From: Arthrobacter cavernae
GTDB lineage: Bacteria; Actinomycetota; Actinomycetes; Actinomycetales; Micrococcaceae
Reading direction: 5' to 3'
DNA length: 64,000 nucleotides
Assembly (NCBI RefSeq): GCF_017368795.1
Contig: NZ_JAFNLL010000002.1
Span: 124,001-188,000, forward strand
Shown here: positions 43,623 through 51,998 of the stretch, one piece after another
How the letters are laid out: each line of letters begins with the position of its first letter
How positions within the stretch are numbered: position 1 is the first letter of the stretch
Made by a program: the position numbers and the translations under genes
Notes under the pieces: generated by a model
Told to the model about the DNA's origin: nothing
What the model saw: only the letters and a program-made list of their open reading frames with translations
Databases searched by the model: none

Positions 43623-44870
43623 GTGTACGAGATTGAGAATGTTCTGCGACCCTACGCCTGGGGATCGACGACGGCGATCGCCGAGCTCCTGGGGCGCCCC
43701 GCTTCCGGCGGCCCCGAGGCCGAGCTGTGGATCGGGGCACACCCCGGCTCGCCGTCCACGGCCACCCGCCCCGACGGCTCCACCGTGGCCCTGGACGAAC
43801 TGATCGCCTCCGATCCCCGGCATTTCCTGGGCGAGGCCAGCATTGCCGAGTTTGGTCCGCGCCTGCCGTTCCTGACGAAGATCCTCGCGGCCGAACAGCC
43901 GCTCTCGCTGCAGGTCCACCCGAGCCTCGAGCAGGCACGGGAAGGATTTGCCCGCGAGAACGCGGCCGGGATGGCCGCCGATTCCGCGGACCGCAACTAC
44001 CGCGATGACAACCACAAGCCGGAAATGATCTTCGCGCTCACCCCGTTCAAGGCCCTGTGCGGTTTCCGCACAGCCGCCGAATCACGGGCCATCTTTGCGC
44101 ACCTGGCCACGGTCCTGGACTCGGCGGCACAAGATGTCCCCGCGGTCATTGACGGAGTCATTGCGGACCTCTCCGGCGCCGACGAGTCCGCTGCACTGCA
44201 GGCAGCCTTCAGCCGCCTGATCGCCGGTGGCGAGGACGTCACTGCCGCCTCGGACCAGGTCATCTCCGTGCTCCGTTCGGGCGCCCCCACGGAGCCGCAC
44301 ACCGACGCGCTGACCGCCGTGCTCGGCATCAACGACGCCTTCCCGGGCGACCCCGGCGTCCTGATCTCGCTGCTGCTGAACCTGGTCCTCCTGAACCCCG
44401 GCGAAGCGGTCTACCTGCCTGCCGGAAACATCCACGCCTACATCCACGGCCTGGGCGTCGAGGTCATGGCGTCCTCTGACAACGTCCTCCGCGGCGGCCT
44501 GACCCCCAAGCACGTGGACATCCCGGAGCTGACCAAGACCATCCAGTTCGAGGCCCTCGGCGTGCCGCGCATCGAGGCAGCGCCTACGGCCTACGGCCAG
44601 GAGCTCTACCGGCCCCCGTTCAGCGAGTTCCAGCTGCAGCGCATCGAACTCAAGCCGGGTGCCGAACCGGTGCCGCTGGCACAGACCGGTCCCGCCGTCG
44701 TCGTGGTGGTCTCCGGTGCCGTGGTCCTGGACTCGCCCAAGAGCGATCTGCCACTGCAGCGAGGCGGCGCCGCGTTCATCCCCGACGCCGAGAACCCCGT
44801 CATGGTCCACCCGGCCTCCGGTGCCGGCACCAGCGTCGCCTTCGCCGTCACCACCGGGCTCGGTAACTGA
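43623..44870 (+). CDS. manA: Mannose-6-phosphate isomerase, class I
   Basis: A 415-residue cupin-type isomerase that interconverts fructose 6-phosphate and mannose 6-phosphate. Zinc-site residues occur in LQVHPSLEQA, DNHKPEMIFAL and PAGNIHAYIHGLGVEVMASSDN. GTG at 43623 (YEIENVLRPYAWGS) starts the family homology. Upstream frames are rejected. It lies 59 bases after the LCP gene and three bases before femX. In related genomes manA lies between DUF3499 and ahcY, so its position here is a rearrangement. Confidence 0.95.
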   Translation: MYEIENVLRPYAWGSTTAIAELLGRPASGGPEAELWIGAHPGSPSTATRPDGSTVALDELIASDPRHFLGEASIAEFGPRLPFLTKILAAEQPLSLQVHPSLEQAREGFARENAAGMAADSADRNYRDDNHKPEMIFALTPFKALCGFRTAAESRAIFAHLATVLDSAAQDVPAVIDGVIADLSGADESAALQAAFSRLIAGGEDVTAASDQVISVLRSGAPTEPHTDALTAVLGINDAFPGDPGVLISLLLNLVLLNPGEAVYLPAGNIHAYIHGLGVEVMASSDNVLRGGLTPKHVDIPELTKTIQFEALGVPRIEAAPTAYGQELYRPPFSEFQLQRIELKPGAEPVPLAQTGPAVVVVVSGAVVLDSPKSDLPLQRGGAAFIPDAENPVMVHPASGAGTSVAFAVTTGLGN

Positions 44871-44873
44871 GGC

Positions 44874-45809
44874 GTGGAGTTTTTCCTGCAGACCAGCGCG
44901 TGGGCTGATTTCCAGCGCTCGCTCGGGCGCACCGTGCACCAACAGAGCGGCCCGGGATGGAGCTTCCTGGCCATCGAGGAGAAGAACCCAGCAGGCAAGG
45001 TCCTCTACGCGCCCTACGGTCCGGTGGCGGACACTTTGGCAGCGTTCGACGACGCCGTGGCGGCTTTGCGCGCCCTCGCCCTGAAGCAGCGGGCCGTGTT
45101 CGTCCGGATGGAGCCGGTGGACGCCGGGTTCCCCGCAGCCGACGCCGGGACCCACCTGCGGGCGCGCGGCCTGCAGCCGGCGCCCTCGAACCAGCAGCCC
45201 GAGCTCAGCTGGATTGTGGACCTCGAGGGTGACTTCAAGGACGTGCTGGCCGGCATGAAGCCGACCAACCGAAACCTCTACCGCAACATCCACAAGAAGG
45301 GCGTGACCTTCCGGTCTTCGCAGGACCCGGAAGAGATCTCCATCCTGCTGCACTTCCTGCACCTGACCGCCGCCCGCAACGGCTTCAAGCCGCAGAGCGA
45401 CGACTACCTGGGCAGCGTGGCCCGTTCCCTGCTGCCCGCGGGTGCCGGAACCCTGTTCGTCGCCGAGCTCGAGGGCGAGCCCATCGCGGCAGCCCTGGCC
45501 TACGATTCGGCCGATACCCGCACCTACGCCCACGCCGCACTGGACGACGCCCACCGCAAGCTCAGTGCCGGCATTCCGCTGCTGGTCACGCTCATGGCCG
45601 ACGCCAAGGAGAAGGGCCTCAAGTACGTGGATCTGTGGGGCGTGGCCCCCGAGGACCAGCCGGACCACAAGTGGGCGGGCTTCACGGCCTTCAAGAAGTC
45701 CTTCGGCGGCAGCGAGGTGGCCTACCCGGGCACCTGGGACCTGCCGGTCAACAAGCTCCGCTACGGCGCTTACCAACTGGCCCGGAAGCTGCGTGAAAAG
45801 CTCCGCTGA
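44874..45809 (+). CDS. FemX/FemAB-type peptidoglycan interpeptide bridge aminoacyltransferase
   Basis: A 311-residue protein with two GNAT-like halves, as in FemABX enzymes that add amino acids from aminoacyl-tRNA to lipid II stem peptides. Segments seen are SAWADFQRSLG, MKPTNRNLYRNIHKKGV and LWGVAPEDQPDHKWAGFTAFKKSFGG (the last is characteristic of the family). The GTG start is three bases after manA. Arthrobacter-type murein has amino-acid cross-bridges, which fits the role. Substrate residue and position cannot be read from sequence. Confidence 0.9.
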   Translation: MEFFLQTSAWADFQRSLGRTVHQQSGPGWSFLAIEEKNPAGKVLYAPYGPVADTLAAFDDAVAALRALALKQRAVFVRMEPVDAGFPAADAGTHLRARGLQPAPSNQQPELSWIVDLEGDFKDVLAGMKPTNRNLYRNIHKKGVTFRSSQDPEEISILLHFLHLTAARNGFKPQSDDYLGSVARSLLPAGAGTLFVAELEGEPIAAALAYDSADTRTYAHAALDDAHRKLSAGIPLLVTLMADAKEKGLKYVDLWGVAPEDQPDHKWAGFTAFKKSFGGSEVAYPGTWDLPVNKLRYGAYQLARKLREKLR

Positions 45810-45847
45810 GCCTTCCTCCCCCACGTTTTATGGACCCCCGGCAAACA

Positions 45848-45912
45848 AAAACCGGGGCTTGTTTCCCTTTCCGTCACAACAAGCTTCGGAATGGGAAACA
45901 AGCCCCGGCTTT
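45848..45912. terminator. Bidirectional terminator between femX and glpX
   Basis: A perfect 16-bp inverted repeat (CCGGGGCTTGTTTCCC, 45852-45867, and its complement, 45893-45908). On the minus strand it ends in TTTTTGTTT, so it mainly serves glpX. Confidence 0.88.
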
Positions 45913-45921
45913 CGGCGGGGG

Positions 45922-46959
45922 CTAGCTCTTGCGGGCGTAGCCTTCCCACTTGCTGGCCTGGTGCTCGCCGTCGACGAAGCGGATGGTGCCGGACTTGGAG
46001 CGCATGACGATCGACTGCGTCAGGACCTTGTCCTTGGAGTAGCGCACGCCCTTGAGCAGGTCACCGTCGGTGATGCCCGTGGCGGCGAAGTAGCAGTTGT
46101 CCGAGGTGACGAGGTCGTTCGTGGACAGGACGCGGTCGAGGTCGTGTCCGGCGTCGATCGCCTTCTGCTTCTCTTCGTCCGAGGTGGGCCACAGTCGGCC
46201 CTGGATGACGCCGCCGAGGGACTTGATGGCGCAGGCAGCAACGATGCCTTCCGGGGTTCCGCCGATGCCCATGAGGGCGTCGACGCCGGTGCCGGAGCGT
46301 GCGGCCGCAATTGCGCCGGCAACGTCGCCGTCCATGATGAACTTGGTGCGCGCACCTGCTTCGCGGATTTCCTCCACCAGCGGGCGGTGGCGGTCGCGGT
46401 CAAGGATCATGACGTTGAGCTGGTTGACCTTGACGCCCTTGGCCTTGGCGATCAGGTGCAGGTTCTGCTTGACCGGCAGGCGCAGGTCCACCATGTCCGC
46501 GGCCTCGGGGCCCGTGACGAGCTTCTCCATGTAGAACACGGCGGAAGGATCGAACATGGAGCCGCGTTCTGCGACAGCCAGGACGGCGAGGGCGTTGTTG
46601 ATGCCGAGAGCCGTCAGGCGGGTTCCATCGATGGGGTCGACGGCGACGTCGCACTCGGGGCCGGTACCGTCACCAACCTGCTCGCCATTGAACAGCATGG
46701 GGGCTTCGTCCTTTTCGCCCTCACCGATGACAACGACGCCGTTGAAGTGGACGGTGTGGAGGAAGGAGCGCATGGCGTCAACGGCGGCACCGTCGGCCTT
46801 GTTCTTGTCGCCGAAACCAACCCAGTGGCCGCCGGCGATGGCCGCGGCCTCGGTGACGCGGACAAGCTCAAGGGCGAGGTTGCGGTCTGGCTCGTCGATG
46901 CCGACAGCCAAGGACGGCGAAATCGTGGAATACTGCTGGGTCATTGGTGCGGTAGACAC
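45922..46959 (-). CDS. glpX: Fructose-1,6-bisphosphatase, class II
   Basis: A 345-residue GlpX for gluconeogenesis (fructose 1,6-bisphosphate to fructose 6-phosphate). Metal-binding motifs are present: VIGEGEKDEAPML, AVDPIDGTRL and the later MDGDVAGA. GTG at 46959 has AGAGG six bases upstream; an ATG five codons later is an alternative. It has its own leader of about 100 bases upstream. The 46960-47146 gap is divergent with a DUF4245 gene, as in mycobacteria and relatives, where glpX, the DUF4245 gene and fumC are neighbours. Confidence 0.97.
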   Translation of the reverse strand: MSTAPMTQQYSTISPSLAVGIDEPDRNLALELVRVTEAAAIAGGHWVGFGDKNKADGAAVDAMRSFLHTVHFNGVVVIGEGEKDEAPMLFNGEQVGDGTGPECDVAVDPIDGTRLTALGINNALAVLAVAERGSMFDPSAVFYMEKLVTGPEAADMVDLRLPVKQNLHLIAKAKGVKVNQLNVMILDRDRHRPLVEEIREAGARTKFIMDGDVAGAIAAARSGTGVDALMGIGGTPEGIVAACAIKSLGGVIQGRLWPTSDEEKQKAIDAGHDLDRVLSTNDLVTSDNCYFAATGITDGDLLKGVRYSKDKVLTQSIVMRSKSGTIRFVDGEHQASKWEGYARKS

Positions 46960-47134
46960 TTAAACCTCTTCATTCGAGTGACGATTCATGGGACCAGGAC
47001 CAGCTGCGGAAGGCAACTGCAGGGGTTCCCCTAGGAACGATCATAGTCGTCGCGCCCTGCCCCAGTCATGGGATGACCTCCCGTCCCAGGCCACTGTCCT
47101 GGCGTCCGGATGTGTGTTCGCCGCCGGGATAAGG

Positions 47135-47149
47135 GACTATGGAAGGGTG
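47135..47149 (+). promoter_or_regulatory. Possible leaderless promoter of the DUF4245 gene
   Basis: GACTAT (47135-47140), six bases, then the GTG at 47147. This is a weaker match than neighbouring sites. Confidence 0.35.
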
Positions 47150-47803
47150 AGTGAAACGCAGGACAAGCCCGCAGCCGCTGCCCCATCGGACGCTGCCGAG
47201 GCCAACCGGGTCCACGCAGACCCGGCCCCCATCAAGCCCGTCATTGCCGCCAAGGCCGCAAAGCGGGCCAACGCCTCGGTGATCGGCATGGTCATCGCGC
47301 TGCTCGTCTGCGTCCTGGCATTCCTGCCCATCGTGCTGATGAACCCTGCTCCGAAGAGCGATGGCTACCGGCCGAACGTGAATGTCTCTGCCATCGCGGC
47401 CAACGCCGCGGATGTGGCGGGATTCACACCCGTGGCCCCGGAGCTCGGCGACACATTCAGTCCCAATTACGCCAGGTGGGATTCCGGGACCGCCAGCGGG
47501 GTGCCCATCTGGGAAGTTGGCTACCTGACTCCCAAGGAGGCCTTCATCGGCGTCGTGCAGACCCGCCAGGCCAACCCGACGTGGCTCCTGCAGCAGACCA
47601 AGAACGCCCCCGTCACGGGCACCCGCAACGCCGGCGGGCAGGAATGGGAGCTGCGCGACTCAGGCAAGGACACCCGCAGCATGATCCTTGTGCACCGGGG
47701 AACCACTATCATCCTCAGCGGCACGGCAAGCCTGGACGAGTTCGCCACCGTGGCGGCCGCCGTCGTGAAATCGGCAGCGAGTGCCCCGTCCGCACTCCCG
47801 TAA
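47147..47803 (+). CDS. DUF4245 family membrane-anchored protein
   Basis: A 218-residue protein: about 45 polar, Ala-rich cytoplasmic residues, one membrane segment (about residues 46-66, VIGMVIALLVCVLAFLPIVL) and an extracellular domain of about 150 residues. No catalytic motif is recognised. The family is linked with glpX and fumC across Actinobacteria. GTG at 47147 is chosen because upstream sequence is low-complexity and crosses the promoter. Confidence 0.87.
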   Translation: MSETQDKPAAAAPSDAAEANRVHADPAPIKPVIAAKAAKRANASVIGMVIALLVCVLAFLPIVLMNPAPKSDGYRPNVNVSAIAANAADVAGFTPVAPELGDTFSPNYARWDSGTASGVPIWEVGYLTPKEAFIGVVQTRQANPTWLLQQTKNAPVTGTRNAGGQEWELRDSGKDTRSMILVHRGTTIILSGTASLDEFATVAAAVVKSAASAPSALP

Positions 47804-47862
47804 CGCGGCCTTCAACAGCGAAGCCCGGCGAAACAGTTTCGCAAGCTGCCACCACCACACCG

Positions 47863-47877
47863 TAAAGTAGCCCCGTG
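47863..47877 (+). promoter_or_regulatory. Leaderless promoter of the carbonic anhydrase gene
   Basis: TAAAGT (47863-47868), the six bases AGCCCC, then the GTG at 47875. The fumC site uses the same spacer. Confidence 0.65.
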
Positions 47878-48489
47878 GCTACTTACCTGACTCCTGCTCT
47901 TGCCTGGCGCCGTCTCCGCGAGGGCAACGAACGATTCGTCGCGGGCGAATCCCTGCACCCCAACCAGGACGCGTCCCGGCGCTCCTCGCTCCTCGAGCAC
48001 CAGCACCCCTTCGCCGTCATTTTCGGCTGCTCCGACTCCCGCCTGGCCGCCGAGATCATCTTCGACCTCGGCCTGGGCGATGCCTTCGTGGTCCGTACGG
48101 CGGGCCAGGTCATCGACGACGCCGTCCTCGGCTCCCTCGAATACAGCATCGGCGAGCTCGGCGTTCCCCTGATCGTGATCCTGGGCCACGACAGCTGCGG
48201 TGCCGTGACCGCCACCAAGGCCGCCGTGGAAACCGGCGACATGCCCGTGGGCTTCATCCGCGACCTCGTGGAACGCATCACGCCCTCGGTCCTGACGTCC
48301 CTGCGCAACGATCAGCATGATGTCAACGACATGGTGGTGGAGCACGTCAAGCAGACCGCCAAGCGCCTGGCCGACAGCTCGCGTGTGATTTCGGACGCCA
48401 TCGACGACGGCCGGGTCGCCGTCGTGGGTCTGTCCTACAAGTTGGACGAAGGCCGCGCGGAGCTGGTTTCCGGCATCGGCAAGCTGTAG
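47875..48489 (+). CDS. Beta-class carbonic anhydrase
   Basis: A 204-residue enzyme that interconverts CO2 and bicarbonate. The zinc ligands are C52 (with D54 and R56 in GCSDSR), H105 and C108 (GHDSCGA). Length is normal. The GTG start is leaderless. A hairpin terminator at 48495-48522 separates it from fumC, so it is a single-gene unit despite sitting between DUF4245 and fumC. Confidence 0.95.
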   Translation: MATYLTPALAWRRLREGNERFVAGESLHPNQDASRRSSLLEHQHPFAVIFGCSDSRLAAEIIFDLGLGDAFVVRTAGQVIDDAVLGSLEYSIGELGVPLIVILGHDSCGAVTATKAAVETGDMPVGFIRDLVERITPSVLTSLRNDQHDVNDMVVEHVKQTAKRLADSSRVISDAIDDGRVAVVGLSYKLDEGRAELVSGIGKL

Positions 48490-48494
48490 GCAGC

Positions 48495-48522
48495 CGTGCT
48501 CCGGCCCTCGGGCCGGAGCACG
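48495..48522 (+). terminator. Terminator after carbonic anhydrase
   Basis: A perfect 12-bp inverted repeat, CGTGCTCCGGCC, loop CTCG, then the complement. It starts five bases after the stop codon. There is no T run. Confidence 0.7.
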
Positions 48523-48564
48523 TAGCACTCCATTCCGGGTTTTCGATGCGGCGTCCGATCGCCC

Positions 48565-48579
48565 TAAGCTAGCCCCATG
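48565..48579 (+). promoter_or_regulatory. Leaderless promoter of fumC
   Basis: TAAGCT (48565-48570), the six bases AGCCCC, then the ATG at 48577. Confidence 0.65.
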
Positions 48580-49998
48580 ACTTCCACTGTTGAATTCCGC
48601 ATTGAACATGACACGATGGGCGAAGTTCGCGTCCCCGTGAACGCCCTGTACCGCGCCCAGACGCAGCGTGCCGTGGAGAACTTCCCGATTTCCGGCAAGA
48701 CCCTCGAGCGCACCCACATCGAAGCCCTTGCACGCGTCAAGAAGGCTGCTGCACTGGCGAACGCCGAACTGGGGGTGCTCGACGACGAGCTCGCCGAGGC
48801 GATTGCCAAGGCCGCCGATGAGGTTGCCACCGGTCAGTACGACGGCGACTTCCCGATCGACGTCTTCCAGACCGGTTCCGGTACCTCTTCCAACATGAAC
48901 ACCAACGAGGTCATCGCCGAGCTCGCCACGCGTGCCCTCGCCGCCGCCGGGAGCGACAAGATTGTCCACCCGAACGACCACGTCAACGCATCCCAGTCCT
49001 CCAACGACGTCTTCCCGACGTCCGTGCACGTTGCCGCCACCTCGGCCCTGATCAACGACCTGATCCCGGCCCTGGAATACCTGGCAGCTTCCCTGGAACG
49101 CAAGGCCGTGGAGTTCAAGGACGTCGTCAAGTCCGGCCGCACCCACCTGATGGACGCCACCCCGGTCATGCTGGGCCAGGAGTTCGGCGGCTACGCCGCG
49201 CAGGTGCGCTACGGCATCGAGCGCATCAACGCTTCCCTCCCCCGCGTCGCAGAGGTCCCCCTGGGCGGCACGGCCGTGGGCACCGGCATCAACACCCCTG
49301 CCGGCTTCCCGGAGCGCGTCATCGAGCTCCTGGCCGCCGACACCGGACTGCCGCTGACCGAAGCCCGCGACCACTTCGAGGCCCAGGCCAACCGCGACGG
49401 CCTCATCGAGGGCTCCAGCCAGCTGCGCAACATCGCGATCTCCTTCATGAAGATCAACAACGACCTCCGCTGGATGGGCTCAGGCCCCAACACCGGCCTC
49501 GGCGAAATCGCCATCCCGGACCTGCAGCCGGGCTCCTCGATCATGCCGGGCAAGGTCAACCCCGTCATCTGCGAGGCGTCCATCATGGTCTGCGCCCAGG
49601 TCATCGGCAACGACACCGCCATCGCTTGGTCCGGCACCAACGGCGCCTTCGAGCTCAACGTGGGCATTCCCGTCATGGCCGCCAACCTGCTCGAGTCCAT
49701 CCGCCTGCTGGCCAACACCAGCCGCGTCATGGCCGACAAGATGATCGACGGCATCACCGCCAACGTGGAGCGCGCCCGCTTCCTGGCCGAGGCTTCCCCG
49801 TCCATCGTGACCCCGCTGAACAAGTTCATCGGATACGAGGCAGCCGCCAAGATCGCCAAGAAGGCAGTTGCCGAAGGCCTGACCATCCGCGAAGCAGTGG
49901 TCTCCCTCGGCTACCTCGAGCGCGGTGAACTGACCGAGGAGCAGCTGGACAAGGCTCTCGACGTCACCACCATGACCCGCCCGGCCCACAAGGCCTAG
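48577..49998 (+). CDS. fumC: Class II fumarate hydratase
   Basis: A 473-residue FumC of the TCA cycle that hydrates fumarate to malate. Signature [11 protein letters not shown] carries the catalytic serine; [13 protein letters not shown] and the HLMDATPV segment complete the active site. The protein is a homotetramer in known cases and needs no iron-sulfur cluster. Its leaderless ATG and its own terminators (50015-50056 and 50057-50091) make it monocistronic. Confidence 0.97.
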   Translation: MTSTVEFRIEHDTMGEVRVPVNALYRAQTQRAVENFPISGKTLERTHIEALARVKKAAALANAELGVLDDELAEAIAKAADEVATGQYDGDFPIDVFQTGSGTSSNMNTNEVIAELATRALAAAGSDKIVHPNDHVNASQSSNDVFPTSVHVAATSALINDLIPALEYLAASLERKAVEFKDVVKSGRTHLMDATPVMLGQEFGGYAAQVRYGIERINASLPRVAEVPLGGTAVGTGINTPAGFPERVIELLAADTGLPLTEARDHFEAQANRDGLIEGSSQLRNIAISFMKINNDLRWMGSGPNTGLGEIAIPDLQPGSSIMPGKVNPVICEASIMVCAQVIGNDTAIAWSGTNGAFELNVGIPVMAANLLESIRLLANTSRVMADKMIDGITANVERARFLAEASPSIVTPLNKFIGYEAAAKIAKKAVAEGLTIREAVVSLGYLERGELTEEQLDKALDVTTMTRPAHKA

Positions 49999-50014
49999 CC
50001 TCCAGCAGCAGCCC

Positions 50015-50056
50015 CCCGACGGCGGCCGACCGCCCCGGTGTGGGTTCGCCGTCGGG
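50015..50056 (+). terminator. Stem-loop 1 after fumC
   Basis: CCCGACGGC pairs with GCCGTCGGG around 24 bases, 16 bases beyond the fumC stop. It adjoins a second hairpin. Confidence 0.55.
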
Positions 50057-50091
50057 AAAGCCGGGGTGCCTCTGGAAGGCACCCCGGCTTT
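50057..50091. terminator. Terminator after fumC and the META lipoprotein gene
   Basis: A 14-bp inverted repeat, AAAGCCGGGGTGCC, with a seven-base loop. It is bounded by A and T runs, so it can serve both converging genes. Confidence 0.82.
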
Positions 50092-50105
50092 GCTGTATTC
50101 AAAAG

Positions 50106-50684
50106 TTACATATGCGGGATGGGGCCCGCCTCCTGGAACTCCACGGAGCCGTGGGCGTTGTGCAGCTTCAGCGAATTCCCCTCCAAACTCCACGTGACCG
50201 GCTGCTCGAACAGCCGGTGGGTCCAGGTTTCATAGTTGCTTTCCGGTCCCAGACAGGCCATCGCCGTTGAGATCCGGCGTCCCGGAATCCACGTCCCACC
50301 ATTGACCTCAACCTCGACGCCCAGGTGGTTGCACGGCGTCTTCACCCCTACAGTCCAGGTTCCGTTGACGAACACCATGGACACTTCCAGTGGGTGGCTC
50401 TTCAACCAGGCCAGCCCACCGGAAGCATCCTGCCCATCGACAGAGCGGTAGAGGCGGCAACCCAGCGGTCCGCCTTCGCAAACGGGCCCGGCGACCGGCG
50501 GCGTCGTCCGGCTTTCCGGCGACCCGGACACCGGAGGCTCATCGGGAGGGACCGCCAAGCTGCTCGTCCCGGGGCCTGCAGTCGCGCCGGGGCCGGGGGC
50601 GCCCGGCGCCCCTCCGCAGCCGGCAAGCGCAGCCGACAGAAGCACCGGCATCACCACCAAGGACAGCCCGATCAACTTTTGCAT
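50106..50684 (-). CDS. Putative lipoprotein with META domain
   Basis: A 192-residue secreted lipoprotein. The signal peptide ends in the lipobox LAGC (cysteine 23), followed by a Pro/Gly/Ser-rich spacer of about 45 residues and a META/HslJ-like domain (GTWTVGVKTPCNHLGVEVEV, then STAMACLGPESNYETW ... SLEGNSLKLHN). Cysteines in this part (PCNHL, AMACL) may pair. META domains occur in stress and motility proteins of unknown mechanism. It ends at a terminator shared with fumC, and NUDIX lies nine bases upstream. Confidence 0.82.
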   Translation of the reverse strand: MQKLIGLSLVVMPVLLSAALAGCGGAPGAPGPGATAGPGTSSLAVPPDEPPVSGSPESRTTPPVAGPVCEGGPLGCRLYRSVDGQDASGGLAWLKSHPLEVSMVFVNGTWTVGVKTPCNHLGVEVEVNGGTWIPGRRISTAMACLGPESNYETWTHRLFEQPVTWSLEGNSLKLHNAHGSVEFQEAGPIPHM

Positions 50685-50693
50685 GGGCCAGCC

Positions 50694-51170
50694 TCAGTCC
50701 TCCAGCTGGTAGGCCACGGGACCTTCGGGTTCCGTGGCCAGCCGGAGGACTTCGAGCTGGCTGGCGCTCATGTCCGGCAGCTCGTCCAGGGCGAACCAGC
50801 CGACGGCGGTGGATTCGTCGTCGTTGACCTGTGCATCCCCGGAGACGTACCGGCAACGGAAGGCGATGTCCAGGAAGTCGCAGACGTCGCCGTTGGGGAA
50901 AGTCACCGGACCCACGACGCCGACGGCGATGATCCGCTCGGTCTCCGCGACCACCGCCGTTTCCTCGAAGATTTCCCGGACCAGTCCGGGGGCGGGATGC
51001 TCCCCGGGTTCGAGCATCCCCGAGATGAGGGTCCAGTGCCCGTTGTCGGAGCGCTGGCACAGCAGTACGCGGCCCTCGTCATCGAACACGGCACCCCGCA
51101 CCGCGGGCAGCCAGAGCGGATCGTTGCCGATTTTCTCGCGGAGTCTGAGCACAAAGTCGGGTGCACCCAT
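50694..51170 (-). CDS. NUDIX hydrolase
   Basis: A 158-residue nucleoside-diphosphate hydrolase. The Nudix box GMLEPGEHPAPGLVREIFEETA fits Gx5Ex7REUxEE. Substrate is unknown; such small enzymes clean up oxidised nucleotides or hydrolyse ADP-ribose and coenzymes. It is followed after nine bases by the META lipoprotein, so the two are probably co-transcribed. The upstream 206-base gap (51171-51376) has no recognised element. Confidence 0.93.
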   Translation of the reverse strand: MGAPDFVLRLREKIGNDPLWLPAVRGAVFDDEGRVLLCQRSDNGHWTLISGMLEPGEHPAPGLVREIFEETAVVAETERIIAVGVVGPVTFPNGDVCDFLDIAFRCRYVSGDAQVNDDESTAVGWFALDELPDMSASQLEVLRLATEPEGPVAYQLED

Positions 51171-51376
51171 GGCCTAGGATTCCTTCAGTTTGATGCGTGG
51201 GCGTTGCACGCGGCTTCGCGGACCGCAGGCCGGGTCCTGTCTGGAATTCCCACGGGCGTCCCCTTCTGCCCGGCTGCGCCCCATGCGCCCGGCTATGCAC
51301 GAGCATGCACCCATCGGGCCCGCCATTCAATCCCCGGTGTTCACGGCCCGCCGCTGGGAAGCCACCCACCACCGCG

Positions 51377-51937
51377 TCAAGCCGGCAGCAGGAGCATCGC
51401 GGCGGCTGCCCCAGCGAGCATGAACGGCCCGAAGGGAATCGCCGACTTCAGGTTCCCGCGGCGCGTGGCCAATACCGCCAGGCCCCACACACCGCCGAAC
51501 AGGAACGCCGCGAAGGTGCCTGCAAAGACGTGGGCCCAGCCCAGGTAGCCCAGATAAAGCCCCAGCACGCCCGCGAGCTTGACGTCGCCGAATCCCATGC
51601 CCGCCGGGTAGATCACGCGCAGCACGAAGTAGAACAACCAGAGCACGGCTCCCCCGGCCACGGTCCCCAGCCCGGGGACCCCGAAAAGGTTCGCGCCGCC
51701 GTCGGGCACTTTTCCGGGAACGGCGGCGCCGGACACCTCCGCGAGCACCGCGGCCCCCAGCAGCAGGACGCCGGCCACGCCGTAGGACGGGAAAACGATC
51801 CGGTTGGGCAACAGGTGGTGGCGGACATCGATGATGGTCAGGCGCACGGCCATCACGGCGAAATACAGGCACGCCGCGACCACCAGCCAGAAGCCCCAGG
51901 GGCTGGCGTCCCAGAGGGCGGCAAGTCGTCGGATCAC
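51377..51937 (-). CDS. Prepilin peptidase (A24 family), catalytic part only
   Basis: A 186-residue membrane protein with about five or six hydrophobic segments. The two aspartates of A24 peptidases are present: D37 in TIIDVRHHLLPN and the Asp of GMGFGDVKLAG (GxGD). The N-terminal methyltransferase domain of classical PilD is missing, as in short actinobacterial enzymes associated with Flp/Tad or type IV pili. No pilin, ATPase or secretin gene is in the window, so the substrate is elsewhere. The GTG start has TAGCAT six bases upstream. Confidence 0.9.
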   Translation of the reverse strand: MIRRLAALWDASPWGFWLVVAACLYFAVMAVRLTIIDVRHHLLPNRIVFPSYGVAGVLLLGAAVLAEVSGAAVPGKVPDGGANLFGVPGLGTVAGGAVLWLFYFVLRVIYPAGMGFGDVKLAGVLGLYLGYLGWAHVFAGTFAAFLFGGVWGLAVLATRRGNLKSAIPFGPFMLAGAAAAMLLLPA

Positions 51938-51949
51938 ACTCGGATGCTA
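51935..51949 (-). promoter_or_regulatory. Leaderless promoter of the prepilin peptidase gene
   Basis: Minus-strand TAGCAT (51949-51944), six bases, then the GTG at 51937. Confidence 0.6.
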
Positions 51950-51983
51950 CCGGTTTTCCCGCCGGCCGCGCGGGCCCCACGGC

Positions 51984-51998
51984 TAAACTGTGGATATG
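51984..51998 (+). promoter_or_regulatory. Leaderless promoter of the 260-residue hypothetical protein
   Basis: TAAACT (51984-51989), six bases, then the ATG at 51996. Confidence 0.6.
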
